Of a stretch of DNA of 64,000 nucleotides, positions 48,046 through 60,617 are shown piece after piece (positions within the stretch are counted from its first letter, which is position 1; each line of letters begins with the position of its first letter). The stretch covers positions 496,001-560,000 of the forward strand of contig BGZK01000075.1 of NCBI GenBank assembly GCA_005406025.1, in the 5' to 3' direction. A program made the position numbers and the translations under genes. The notes below the pieces were generated by a model. That model was not told the DNA's origin. It did not search any database and worked only from the letters and a program-made list of their open reading frames with translations. Source of the stretch: Eumeta japonica (taxonomy: Eukaryota > Arthropoda > Insecta > Lepidoptera > Psychidae).

Positions 48046-48539
48046 TATAAACCCATAAAAAGAATGAGCAAAGATAAAACGCTACTGTAATTGTGGTATA
48101 ATTTCTTGACTCAAAACCTTTAAGGGCAATTTTGTGCGGTTTCTTTTATTCTAAGATGTTTATGTACAATTTTTTTAAAAATTGATAACTATTTTACATA
48201 CCTTAAAAAAAAAATGGGCGCTTGCCATAATAGGCCTATAGTATAATGATACGTATCAGTCTAAATATATTCGAATTTCATAATAGTAGGTAATCTATTA
48301 TTAGACATTTGTATATACACTCCTAAAAGACGTGTGGCGTTCGCGTCACGAGCACGATCGACGGGCCGTCCAAAGACGATAACTAGTTTCTACATTCGCC
48401 CATAACATTTATTAAAGTCATCGCCTTCATAAAGTTAGAAAAATAAACAACATAAAACTGATACTGTATCCATTAGAACCGTAAAATAATAAAGCATTAC
48501 CGAATATTTTTCCCTATGAAAGCGTACGATTTGTGTGAC

Positions 48540-48750
48540 CGCCGTCGCTCTGGTCGTCCCATATTCAAATGAGGTCGTAATGAGTGGCTCCATGTAATTC
48601 GGGGTAAAATATGTGCATTATTTGGAAGCGGGGCCGGTGGACGGCAGCCGCGGGCGCGCCCGCGCCGACTGTTAAATTAAAAACACGTCAAATGTTAAAT
48701 TGGACCGAGACATCTATTAAGGCCGTTTAAGGCGCGTTCATATTGCTCAA
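48540..48750. promoter_or_regulatory. GC-rich island with a 16-bp CpG palindrome
   Basis: CGCGGGCGCGCCCGCG (48649-48664) is a perfect palindrome inside a CpG-rich block. It is bordered by homeobox/POU-like AT words (ATATTCAAATGAGG, GTAATGAG, GTTAAATTAAAA). No open frame. Candidate conserved noncoding element. Confidence 0.35.
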
Positions 48751-50559
48751 AATCAGAGAAACTTGGACGGTACGAATATTGATTGAAAATATTTATTTAA
48801 TTCATTGCGGTAAACGGATGAAAATAATGAGGCTGTAAATAAGCTTCAATAAAGTGTTTAAAAACGTACCTCAATTAAGCGTTTTGATAAATGTCTATAT
48901 CCAATTCTATGACCGCATTTGCAAGGCGAATGGATTGGACGACATGAATGACACCAGACTCTTAAAATTTACTATTAAATGAAAATTGTTTTTGAATGAA
49001 TAGATACCGCATACGAGGGGTAGACAAGGTAGGATATAGCAATACGTGTATCTACTTCAATCCAGAATCTCACTCTAAACGGATACATAATAAATTGAAA
49101 CATTAACAATACTTTAGCCGACGATTGTTCTTCGTAGCCAAGCCTCGTATAGTATAACTATTCGATTGACTATATAAAAGTTTTCGGAACGAAGTTCCTT
49201 AAATAAGTTATAATTCACTATTTTAAATCATTTTTTTAATAAATGAATATCTTTCCTTAAATGTTAAACAAACGTCTGTGATTTTATTCCTTACTTTGTA
49301 TTATTTCTATTGAAACAAAAAACTTAGTACTTGGAGATTTTTTTCCTTGTTCTTTTCTAAATTACTAAAATTCTAAAATACTATCGAAATAGCGTGTTGA
49401 TTTTTTTCTGGTTTCATCGTGTTAATTTTATTATTAATTAGGATACCCGATAAATTAGCAATATAAAATAAGAGAAAAAAAAATCGTATCTTGCTATCAT
49501 AATGCATTTCAATGCGTGTTCAAATATGAATAGTATCGTTCCACATATTAAATGATTATATGCGACAATATCATTGTATTTCATATAAAATATTATCGAT
49601 GTGGGCACACCCCAAAGCTCACTAGAGGCATCAAGAAACAAGAGCTCGAAGGCTTTTACTTAATTCAGAAGCACAGCGGGTGTTCCCAAAATCATTGGGC
49701 AGACCCCGTGAAATATGGCCTGGGCTATATAATGCAGCCCGAGATCACCTTAGGCTATAACCGCGTGTCTCGCATTCCTTGTCCTGGCTCCTCCATTATA
49801 CTCGTACTGTATTAATCAGACTCGTGGTACAGGACTTAAGGCTCTCAGCCGGCGCACTCGCGTATGCATATTCTTATTGTGATTGGATATTGCTTTCGAA
49901 GATGCCTAATGAACTGGGTTACGCCTGCGGCTTCACGCGTGGATGTGAAATGTATAATTAGGCACTTAAAATTCGATTCCTAATAGATCTCATCTTGTAC
50001 TAACACATCGTAGTTTCACCGACGTTTTCTTTTGAGCACAAGAAACTAGTTATTGCGTGTATTTTCGCTCATTCATGCAATGGTAAATTATTTACTCATC
50101 GATATCCCAGTTAATAAAAAGAAACTGTGTTTTAAACTTAATCTAGACAATATAAATTTAATAAGTGTTTAGTTTATATCAATATATTTAGACACACAAA
50201 TGTATTATATCTTCGAAATATAAATCGGACATCATAGTATATTATATGTAATTTTACATCTTAATCGCATTCCGGGCGCATTTGAAATAGATGACACGAA
50301 GAATCTATTAAATGGCCAGTTATGTTTTCTAATTTTGCTATAACATATCGTGAGCAAAACAAAAAAATCTATCAATGCTAACTAAACGATTTAAAATCCT
50401 TGGATGGGACAGTTTTTAAAAATACAATTTAAACCACATTTCCGATCGCGTGCACGCACATCATCAGGATTCTTTAGATTCTTCGAATCGTAACTCGCGC
50501 AACTCCAAAATTAGACATAAAAAAAATGCTGATATCTTTTATTATCTGTTTATGGCTCA

Positions 50560-51060
50560 TACGACCGACGTTACGGCTTAGATATTATTTTGTCCGGCGT
50601 AAAACATGCGGTCGGGGGGCCCTAACGCGCGTGACGGCGGCGGCGGCGGCTCTTACGAGACAAAGCGGACGCAATTTTCGCCGCGAGCGCATTTATCTTC
50701 GGATCAAGTGACGTTTAGGAGCAGCAAAACAAATCGAACGACCCTTCCTCTTACACGAATCCGTAAAAATACTCGGAAACGGTTAATTGAGAGTTAATGG
50801 AAATTAAATACGGGAGTGGTTCTGGTAGCCAGAAATAGGCGGGGTACCTCGTGAGGGATAATTAGTTTTTAGGTTAATGATGTACGGTGTTTTTTTTTTT
50901 GTTTCCTTTTTTCTGCTCCGCGTCGCTCGTTTTGTGTGTTTGAAATATGTAGGTACGTGAGCGATTTATTTGAAATGGCTCCCGTTTTTAATTTGAAAGC
51001 TGACAGGACGTAATTGAAATTCGCTCGCGTTTGACAGCCGCTAAATTACTAATTTATTTT
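50560..51060. promoter_or_regulatory. GC-rich island with (CGG)n
   Basis: ACGCGCGTGACGG runs into (CGG)5 at 50635-50650, then CAATTTTCGCCGCGAGCG. Short overlapping open frames on the plus strand come from the GC-rich composition. Candidate regulatory block. Confidence 0.3.
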
Positions 51061-51619
51061 TGTTTACGTAGTCCATTACGCTTGTGATTTGATCTCGGAG
51101 CGGCGTTACGAATAATATGCATTAATGTTGATTTTCAAGAAAAAAATGATCACATTCGAATAATAAAACAAAGATTTTTGAAGAAAAAAATTGACGTAAT
51201 AGTAACTCATATCACAGAGAACAATACTTCCACCCGACGCAGTTGTTTGCAAAATGTAAGTGATGTTCATATACATATTATTAGATACGAAATGTCCCAT
51301 AATGCATTATGCATAGTACTTAACTGTAAATTGTAAAGTAAATGTAAAATTGTAATGAATGTGAAATAAATGTAATTTTAATAACGATTATCATTCACTA
51401 GTCAAAGAACGCAATATGAAGAGTACTAGTATATAAGCGTGACATTAAAGAAATAGAAAAAGTATCTCTTTCAATTCAAAATTTACTTACGCGAGGTTGG
51501 AGCTACTTGTGACACATCGGCAAGTTATTCTGGCTGTGTCGTTACATCTCAATCAGATTTGTGTCGTTTTGAAAAGACGTACGCCGAACAGAGGGCTGGT
51601 GAGGCAAGACAAAAATATA

Positions 51620-51816
51620 AGAGTCTCTTCCACCATCTCCTTTTTAATTGACATTTAATAAAAGTCACTTTTAAAACAAAATTTAGTTTCCACGTCTTCC
51701 TTTTGACTGGTTTTAGCTCAAACAACTGTTAAAAATAGAATATGTAACAAAAATTTTGTTTACAAAAAGACTTTTTGTAAAAAGTAAATTTAAAAGAAAG
51801 TGGTGGAAGAGACTCT
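51620..51816. mobile_element. MITE with perfect 16-bp terminal inverted repeats
   Basis: AGAGTCTCTTCCACCA at 51620-51635 and its exact complement at 51801-51816 bound a 197-bp AT-rich element without coding capacity. The inner sequence also folds: GTCACTTTTAAAACAAAATTT on the left corresponds to the complement of AAATTTTGTTTACAAAAAGAC on the right. TA lies just outside the left end and at the right edge, but a clean duplication is not resolved. Confidence 0.85.
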
Positions 51817-52977
51817 ACATTTCGTAAAAAAATCTTCTTTTTTTTTTCTATCTTCTCAGGTAGACGTTGTCACGCCTAAAATAACCGCGGCCGTGCAAAT
51901 GACATAGTTTACTCCATTTTTTAACTGATTATAATAATTATATTTAGTATAAGAAATAAATTGTATTGTGAGAGTTCTTATATCAGGTAATTTTGAGGGT
52001 TCCTGAGTCTTTACATTAAGTTTTGGATATTCAATTTATTCTGACTTCGATAGATATTCCAAGAGATATTCAAGACATAATTATTCACACTTTCTCTATT
52101 TTTAAGTGACATCAAGCATTTTTAGATGAAAGTGTTGCTTTGATTATAGTTTAGCAAAATTTTATTGTTATTCGAATAATTGTCAAGACACTAATTGCCG
52201 CTTACGCAAATAGTTTTTAATTATTTAAAATCTGATAAAATTTACTTCCCGAGATTTGGTTTTAGGATAATAATAATTCGTGTTTTAAATAAAAATCTAA
52301 GGCCCGAAGCTACGGTATAGTGCGAAAATAAGAACAAAATGTAGAAACAGTTCAAAATGTTTTCAAACATAATGCAATTACATATGCACAAACAATTATC
52401 AAAACCCAAACCCGTGTGTGTTAATTTTTTTATCCATAATATGAGAAAATGGAGAGACATACTCTATTAATTATAAGTAATTTTAAGATCGCACGTATGA
52501 CAATTTGAAATGAACATGTTAGCTTTGTAGCTAACACGCAAGAAATGCGTATGAAATCCCAGGCTCGTAAATTTGGCTACTGAAAAATAGATAATTCACA
52601 TCGGTTTGACGCTTAAAGATCATAATCATCTGAACCTTAAAATATCATAGAGTTCAAACAAATCGATGGAGACTATGGTTCAATCTATTTTCAGAATATA
52701 AGACAGACGAAATGAGGTTGAGCATCATGTAGACTGTTCTATTATTCAGGTATTGGATACTACGAAACACTCACGTATAAATATCAAAACCTCTAAGAGC
52801 AACGTTAATATCTACTTTTTCTGAAAATCTTATTCTCCCTAAGTCTCATAAGCTAATAATTGAATGTTGGATTAGAATCAGACTGGATGGATGTTTGGTC
52901 AATCTATATTCTATCACAATGTACATATGATAGTATGATTGTTCATTTTATAATGAACTTGTAAAAAAACCATTTCT
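51817..52977. other. AT-rich stretch, no gene seen
   Basis: A small stem (TGTTAGCT/AGCTAACA, 52519-52537) is the only structure noticed. Confidence 0.5.
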
Positions 52978-54715
52978 GTGTGTATTTTTTTCATTCTCTT
53001 TACTTTAAACAGTGCTTGTGAAATAACAATGAATTTCACGAAAAAAATGTATGATCATCATGACGAAATCTCTCTCAATTCGTCTCCCGCTCTTGCTAAA
53101 TCGTTACTGAAGGAAAATATTCCGCCTACTATCATTAATTTAGAATATAAACATATTTGAATTCGGAAGACATAATTAAGACCCTTAAGTCGTTGGATAT
53201 TAAAAACATTGCTGATTTCCATGACCTGACAGACAGAAATTATAAACTCCATTATTGATTGTATTACATCACATTTGGCGTTTGTTTTTAATAAGATGGC
53301 GGCCTGTTTCTTGATCTGATGAATGTAAAGCAAAGCTGTTCCCATATTCGAAGACGGCAGTAAGTCGAATCCCACTAATTATAAGCCTATATCTGTGCTG
53401 CTAACGTGAAGTAAATTTGAAATGTTCATCCTAAATCGACTTCTATTATATTTTTACAGTAATAGTTTAATATCCTAAAAACAATTTGGTTTCACACGGG
53501 GTTGCTCAAAAATTGTTGGTGGTGTTCAGCTTGTTAAAAAAAATTTAAAAATTAGGAGGATCCGCGGAATGTGATTGAAGTGTTTTGTGATCTCTCTAAT
53601 GTATTTGTCTGTATAAATCCCGAAACGCTGATCAGTGTTTTGGGGATTATGGAGTTACGATTATGGAGTTACGGGCCATGCACTCGACCTTTGCCATCAT
53701 ATTTGACTACTCTGTCATTTTCATCGACCCTCTGAACAGGATTTAGAGAATCGATGTCAATGACATGGGATTTTCTGGATCTGTGGTCCGCATGGTGTGC
53801 CACAGGAATCAATTCTATGTCCGTTTCAGTTTTTAGTGAATATTAATGACTAACTTAGTTTTGTTAAGTTCTTTATGAGATAGTACTCTTTTCAAATAAT
53901 ATATCGTCATTACTCAAAGTTAAAAGAATTAACTCGGTTATAACGATGTGAACATTGCTATTTCCTAAATTATGACATAGTTTACTGTATATAATTTACT
54001 TTTTAATAGGATGAAAACAAAATTTGCGAAATTATTGCTGTCGAATTTAAAAAAAGTAGCTGGTAATATTTTAATATGAGACGAGGAATTAGGGCTTATT
54101 GACACTACTGTGTTCCTAGGAGCTAGTTTATATAATAAACTTCAATGGGGTCTTCCTGTCGGTGAATTGGCGAAAAGGCTTAGCTGTGTTGTATATGAAA
54201 TTAAAAAAATAAGACATTTATCTGATAACCGAACCGCCAGATTCGTTTATTTTAGCTATTTCTATAGCCTCATGTAATACGGTATCCTGCAATTGTTCAC
54301 AGAATTTTCATGTTCACAAAAGCGGGCCATTCGCTTGATTTACGGGCTGGGATCTCGTATTTCTCTTAGATGTAAGTATAAAAAAATTTCAATTTTAACT
54401 CTGGCATCACAGTTTCATTACCAAAATTTAATATAAGTATAATAAAACTAGAATTGGTTGATAAAAATAGTGATAGACGTAATTTTAATACTAGAAATAA
54501 AAATAAACTGTATATACATGTTAATAGACTGCATAAGGTTAACAAATTTGCACGAATTCCTTTAGTAGTTTCTGTGTGCGCATGTTCAATATAATTCTTG
54601 ACGACATACAGAATTTATCCTTATACAAATGTAAAACCTTTATTAAGCAAAGACTGCAAAAAAGGATATTATACAATCTCTGAATATTTAAAGGATAAAT
54701 GGACATAACTAGTTC
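52978..54715 (+). pseudogene. Jockey-like LINE reverse transcriptase, degenerate
   Basis: Blocks appear in order across the three forward frames: TLKSLDIKNIADFHD (about 53180-53225); SKSNPTNYKPISVLLT and EMFILNRLLLYF (53350-53455), the RT fingers; QFGFTRGCSKIVGGVQLVKK (53490-53540); GSVVRM near 53780; FSNN at 53889-53900 in place of the catalytic F/Y-A-D-D; KLLLSNLKKVAGNI and LIDTTVFLGASLYNKLQWG (54030-54150); RTARFVYFSYFYSLM and QKRAIRLIYGLGSRISLR (54225-54370), the post-RT region. Stops and shifts are frequent; the endonuclease domain is not visible. Clade is judged from motif order only. Confidence 0.85.
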
Positions 54716-55859
54716 AACTTCATACAGGTTTGTTTTCCTTGCAATAGTTTTATATACGATTGTAAGTTTTTATCACTTTGATGTGCAAAAAGATACTCTC
54801 AAGTTCTTTGTTCTTTCGAATGATAACTGCCTTACGAACGAGTGGTAATTTAAAAAAAGGCTGGTAATATTAAAACCGTATTTCTTAAAATGTTATGACC
54901 TATTTCAAGCGTTTCATTACAGCCTACAAAATAGATATATTTTGAATTTGCATTTAAAGGAAGGAAACAGAATCTGTCAGCTTATTGACTTTTCTATTTA
55001 TGATTATAAGTCGTTGACGTACTATATTAAACAACAGTTTTCATTATGTAATAAAAATGCTTATGATTCTTTTTAATACACCGAATAAAGTGGTAAAATG
55101 AATATAAAATATTCGATTCACTGATTAAGTACGTCAATATATAGTCGTTTTACTTAGGAAATTCGCTTTGGCCCATAATTTATTTATGTAAACTTTTCTC
55201 CAGCATACACGACAATATGCTTCATAAATCGCTATAAAACCTTCCTGTAAGCCAAACATACGATAGTTTATGACTCTTTTGAGAAGCGGCCATGGAGTCG
55301 CTTAACATTTGTCAATATTCAATTTCAAAATTGAAAACACAATGATACAATATCAAAGTATATTTATTATGTACGATGCTCTTATTATAAATTAATAAAC
55401 ACGTAATTTAACCATACGTAAAAATAAATAAATCACATTTACTATCATCCTCAGCAATCCAATAACAGGAAGTGTAATAATTCCTTGTTAATCATGGACT
55501 TTGCCATAGTTTTATCATTGTGGAAAGACGGATATTTTTCCATCCGAGAGCGTGCCTGTATGATTGCGTGTGTACGAGTGCGCATGCGTGCGCGCATGTT
55601 TTGTAAATGAATCTGCGTGTTGTGTGGTATATACGTCTTAATAAATGCACGCATCAGCAGCAGCTGAACACTCCATGTCTTATACCAACAATTCAAAATA
55701 CAAAATCGATGTTTATATAAAGTAATACATTCATCATTTCAATATTTATAATACTTCTTCTTTGTCAGCGTATTTTTATTTATTTCGTAATATACACATT
55801 GCCCTTTTTAACTTGCATTTATTATTATTATATGTTTTATGCCTTATTATTATTTTATT
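54716..55859. other. non-coding stretch
   Basis: Probably includes the LINE 3-prime part. A 22-base strictly alternating purine-pyrimidine run lies at 55578-55599 (GTGCGCATGCGTGCGCGCAT...). No other feature seen. Confidence 0.45.
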
Positions 55860-56100
55860 AATAAGGTCTTTAACGACTCCACTACTGAGTCATGCCCCCC
55901 AACAACCTTTTCATTTCAAATTGAGCTCTTCGCTCTGGTCCAATGCGAGTTAAAGCTTGCTAAAGACCGTAATCATTAACACGACTAAAATGTTTAACGT
56001 GCTCCTCGAAGCACGTAGCGTATTATTTAATTTGACTAAAGTCACAAACTCATTGGTCAATTCGCCCGTGATCAAGTACGTACCCAGTAGTTGTCTAGTT
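55860..56100 (-). repeat. tRNA-like SINE, family S, copy 4 (body only)
   Basis: The shared core (complement of TTGGTCAATTCGCCCGTGATCA, about 56052-56074) and GAGCACGTTAAAC (about 55996-56010) identify the family. The A and B boxes are not recognisable, so the head is lost or decayed. Confidence 0.5.
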
Positions 56101-56389
56101 TTATTTTTGCTCTCAAATACGTCACTGAAATTTGGCTTTCGCAGAAGTAACATAAGAATCAAATTAATGAAGTGCAAATGCAGTCCTCATATTATTCGAG
56201 AAATGCATTTGCACTGCATTTGCATTATATGTATAGGGTGTTTTTGAAAAGTATACGTAGAAATGGTGTACTGAGAACGGCGACGATTTAAAAGAAGATG
56301 TAGTAGTGACTAGAGGGAGGAAAGATAGGTTGACGTGAGGTGGTTTAGTTCTTTGAAGCGCTGAAAAGTGAAAGATTTTACAACCAGTT

Positions 56390-56910
56390 TCAATCTCTTC
56401 CCATTATATTCCAGAACGAATTGAACGAGGTCCGTGCGCCCGCGGCCGTGCGCGAAGTAAATGTCACCCCATCGGAGGTCGCGAAACCTCAAACCCGATG
56501 ATTTAAATGCGACGATCCTAATGGAGAAAATCGTTTAGGGACGCGAAGTGAATCGGCAAAGAAAAAAAATATTTATGTTCCGCTGCGGGGTCGCGTCGCG
56601 GCGACTCCAATCGATTCGACGCTCTTATAACTCGCCTATAGGTAATTCTTTACGAGTGATTTCGCTCCGCGCCGTCCCGCGCGGCCGCTGTATGTCCTTT
56701 TTATAACGACGCAGCATTTTAATTGCCGTGTATAAATCATTACTCGTTGTTACGATCTCTCGGTGATTTACTTACCGCGTTGACGCATGCGCGCGGGCGT
56801 TCTAAATCAACGGGGTCGACGATCCGAACGCGGCTTTGTCGAAAACCTGAAACGGTTTTATGCGAATTTTAATGACGTCCCCGAGATCGAAAGGTTTGTT
56901 TGGATTTATT
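56390..56910. promoter_or_regulatory. largest GC-rich island, candidate conserved regulatory element
   Basis: About 500 bp dense in CpG (GTGCGCCCGCGGCCGTGCGC, GGGTCGCGTCGCGGCGACTC, CCGCGCCGTCCCGCGCGGCC, GCATGCGCGCGGGCG) alternating with AT words (CATTTTAATTGCCG, ATAAATCATTACTCG, TTTATGCGAATTTTAATGACG). No open frame longer than about 60 codons crosses it. Such CpG-rich blocks in AT-rich lepidopteran DNA suggest selection; the role is inferred. Confidence 0.4.
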
Positions 56911-59386
56911 TTGACCTAACCGATTTTGAAACTACAGTATGTATAATTTTCTAGTAGACATTTTTAATATTAGTACTCTAATATTTTATAAAAATGTAGC
57001 AGTCCATCACTAGAGCTAAAACTCGATATGAGTTTTTTCAAAACAAAAGTAGGCAATATAAATATATTGCTTTTTCTTTTTTTGTAGTAATGAATTTTAA
57101 ACTAATAGCGTTCACAAATATAATAATGGTTGTGAATTTAATTTTAAGCACTGCAATATTCGTTATCACGGAAACCTCAATAAATGTTTTATTTTTACTC
57201 ATTTCAAAGCCTTTATGTTTTTAGAACAATATAATAATTAATATTTCTTTAAAATATTAATTGTTATATTCTATTACTTTCTTCTATTTAAAAGTTACAT
57301 ATTATGAAATATGTAACTTTCTGCTATGTGAATTACAAAAATAATTTAATCGCTTAATGTACATTTCAATTACCGCGATACTAGAATTTCTTGCATGCAG
57401 AAATTCAATATCAAATCAAATCTAATATTGCTTCATTGCAACTTTTGTTTTTTAGAAAAGTTCTGATTAGAAGTATTGTTGTATACACATGCAAGTGTTC
57501 GTAAGTAGGTACGTTATGAGATAGTTAACAAAGCCCATCTTCGTCATTAGTCAGTCGGACGGGCGTTCGGGTCATTAACTATCAAACAGGTCGACAACTA
57601 TTCCTCATACGCATTGTTTGTCCCGGACGACGATGTATCGTTTCCGAACTGGTAATGGCGTTGTAACTAGTGTTTGCTTCTCAATTTGAGTCCGACACTC
57701 GAGAACAAAGAAATTAATTGATGCTCGAAATGAAGAGAGTGATGCGAGCTAATGAATGAAGCTTTGCACAGGCTAGTGCGGATACAGAGGCGACTTCCTT
57801 GAATTATATGCAGTTATAGGGAATACGAAACTGTTTGATTAGAATAGCCAAAAGATTAAATTGTTTTTTATAATAACTTGACAAAATATGGCTACATTTT
57901 TCATTTTTGGTTTAGTTTTTTTAAGGCACTACTGTTTAAATCAAATGACGGGCTCTACGACTTATTTGGAACTTTACTTAAATTGAGAAAGGGGTATAAT
58001 ATAACGACAGTGCCGTGGTTATATTTGGACCAATGGTACCAACCAGTATCTGAAATAATTTTTTAAGAACCTTAAGTAGATGAGCTGTTGAGATTATGTA
58101 CAAGCGTTTTAAGCAAACTTATTCATACTTACAAATATGCTTCAGAATTTTATATTACTCCCGTATGAGAACAGTTGAATTATGATTACTCAAAAGGTTA
58201 TTCGTTAATATATAAACAAACAAAGACAAACTAATTAAGAAAATAGAAGTCCCTTTGACTTTTAAAAAGTTGATAATGAAACAATGACTTATTCTCAAAT
58301 AAAACTCATATTTTCTAATCAAAATTATCGCATAATTATATAATATTTGATAAATCTATAATCGTTGACATACAATTTCCACCCGTATTAAATTATAAAT
58401 TGATTTAGTTCGACGTGACGCAGTTTATAAGTTTAGTAACAAATTAATAATATCATAATATTTTTTTAATGATATAACAATACTAACAAATTATGAAATT
58501 TAGCTATTGAATGCGCCTCTGTTATTTTCTTATCTATGAGTTGCTGGAAGGCAGTTAATTCTATCCATCATGGACAGCTTTAGGCCAAATTCGTCTCAGC
58601 CGTGACTTCTGCTATTGCCCTCTTAAAATATGTTTGCTTTTAATTAGCTGACATCAACCATCAGTAATCGATAGCTGGTCTCGTTCAATGTGGGAAGATC
58701 GATTGTTCATCGTGCCGTTTGTTTTTTTACTATTTGTTACGTGGCATTTACGAATCGGCGCAACACTCGTCTTCGTTCTCATGGCTGGAATGTCGGCTAT
58801 GGTTAATGGTCTAGTATGAAAGTCTTTCTCTTTGGTATCGATGGTTCTGGATAGTTGAAACTTTTCGACGTTAATAGAGTCAAACAAAACTTATCTTTAA
58901 TTATTACTTTATAAAATAAAAGTAAAGAACCTCTTATTATGTGTAATGCATATTCAGAATACTTCAATTTAGAATATATGTGCAGGCAAAGAAAAACAAT
59001 ACCCAAAAATATTATTTTTTATTAATAAAAAACTGTATTGTCATAAGACTTACGCCAGAAGTGTAAATTTAAATTATTTCTTCTATTTCGTGTAGAAAAG
59101 AAGTATGTATTAATCGCAGGTAGAGTTTAAAGATAAAAATAAATCATTCTAAGTAGTGTTGTTTTTATTTGCTCAGGCTATTGTCAATGATAATTTTATT
59201 TGAACATGCCAATGGCTCGATCTCCAAGCGTTGTGTGCAATAGACAACGGTGAGTAGTCGTTAGCTAGCTTAAGCAATGCTATCCGAAACCATGATAAGA
59301 TGTTCCGTATCTACAATACAAAAACTAGAAATAAAGAAGTAATATTGTTATGTGTTACCATTTGGTTTTACAGAAAATTATTGTTT
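56911..59386. other. AT-rich stretch
   Basis: Contains two adjacent hairpins (57228-57270, 57291-57320), a TCAGTC initiator-like word at 57551 without a DPE, and a minus-strand open frame at 58654-58887 with unbiased composition but no known domain. Confidence 0.45.
57228..57320. repeat. two adjacent AT-rich hairpins
   Basis: First: 19-bp arms 57228-57246 and 57252-57270, one mismatch. Second: perfect 13-bp arms AAAGTTACATATT (57291-57303) and complement (57308-57320), loop ATGA. Confidence 0.88.
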
Positions 59387-60558
59387 TAAATGGGGCGCAC
59401 TATAAGTTTCTGGAACTGGCCACTTACATAAACAATATTTAAAAAGTATTTACTAGATTTAAAAATAAACTACTTGGCCGTAGAATGCAGTTTGTTTCAT
59501 CTAACTGTCATTAGTTTTAACATTGTGGCGACATTTTAAAATTGTGTCTTCATCACTATGGATTTATGTCGTAAAAATTTCGTAGTATAATATTTTACTA
59601 TTTTAAGTGTAATTGGACAGCTCTGCGGAGTCTTGCTCGGCTTTGAAATGTTTTTGACGATGACGCACTATGCAGGACGGCTATTTATAATTGGTTTACA
59701 GAATTCAAGAGCGGTCGTGTCCAATTCAGTGACGAATTTCGTGATAGTCGCCCCCGTGCACCGCAGTGAACAACAAAAACATCGATGCTTTGCGCCGTAT
59801 GGTCGAAACAGACAGGCATGTGACCTATCATGAGGTTTGTGCAACTTTAGGCATAGGCATGAGTACCAATACAATCAATCCTACATTAACATTTGGATAT
59901 GAAAAAGTTGTGCTGGTGGTGAATCCCACACAATTTGACTGAGGCTCAAAAAACGGACCGCATCACTCGATGCAATTCCATGCTTACCAGATCAATAAAG
60001 AAACGTCAAATTTGGTGTGGAACATAGTAACAGGTGAAGAAACATAAATTTATTGCTACGATGCCAAAACAAAACGGCAATCGAGTGTATGAGTCTATCG
60101 AGATGAGCTGAAACCAACCAAAGTGGTGCGTTGCTTTGGAGAATTGTTCTATGGTCAATAATGATTGATACACGATTATTTGTTTGCCGGAAGTTATTGA
60201 CAAAATCCGTAAAAATAACCTTAAACTTCGTATCATCTTACACCACATTACCAGTTCCCACACGGCCAAATTTTTGAAGGAGAAAAACGTAATCTTGTGA
60301 GCAAACCTGCACACAGTGCCGACCTGGCGCCTTGTGTTCATAAAAATTTTAATCACCAGAAGAGGCTGTCAAAGAGTTTGAAAAACATGTTTTCGAGGTC
60401 ACCAGCGAATGGCGTAAATGTTTTCAAAATTGATTTATTCGTATGAAAAACTGTATTTATGCTAACGGAAAATATTTTGAGAAATAATAAATTCACATTT
60501 GATCATTTATAGTAATTTTTTCTCATTCATCGTTGAAATTTTCAGTGCACCTTACGTA
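59387..60558 (+). mobile_element. mariner element, copy 4 (different subfamily)
   Basis: Flanked by TA at 59387-59388 and 60557-60558; ends AATGGGGCGCACTATAAGTTTC and complemented CGTAAGGTGCACTGAAAATTTC agree at 14 of 22 positions. Coding blocks: CRTAIYNWFTEFKSGRVQFS (59670-59730), IPHNLTEAQKTDRI (59920-59965), NIVTGEET then IYCYDAKTKRQ (60018-60078), ICLPEVIDKIRKNNLKLRIILHH (60178-60245) and EFEKHVFEVTSEWRKCFQN (60370-60430). The first catalytic Asp (normally TGDE) reads TGEE and the third (HHDN) is deleted. About 20 codons between KPTKVV and ENC are missing near 60130. Inactive. Confidence 0.88.
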
Positions 60559-60617
60559 CAATACAAAGTTTTTCAGCAACTCCGAAGAGGGAGGTAGGCA
60601 TTTCTGACATTTAAAAA

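Larger units (their letters stand above)
48046..51619. other. non-coding stretch with two GC-rich islands
   Basis: The overlapping plus-strand open frames at 49552-49961 have mixed composition but no domain I recognise. Islands at 48540-48750 and 50560-51060 are listed separately. Confidence 0.45.

Noticed and set aside
57551..57585. Initiator-like TCAGTC suggesting a promoter
   Set aside because: The +28 position reads TATCA, not a DPE, and no TATA box or open frame is nearby.
59244..59262. Strong 5-prime splice-like site ACGGTGAGTAG
   Set aside because: No open frame or acceptor pairs with it.
59668..60356. Open frames in several directions across mariner copy 4
   Set aside because: They are out-of-frame shadows; the transposase motifs lie in other forward frames.
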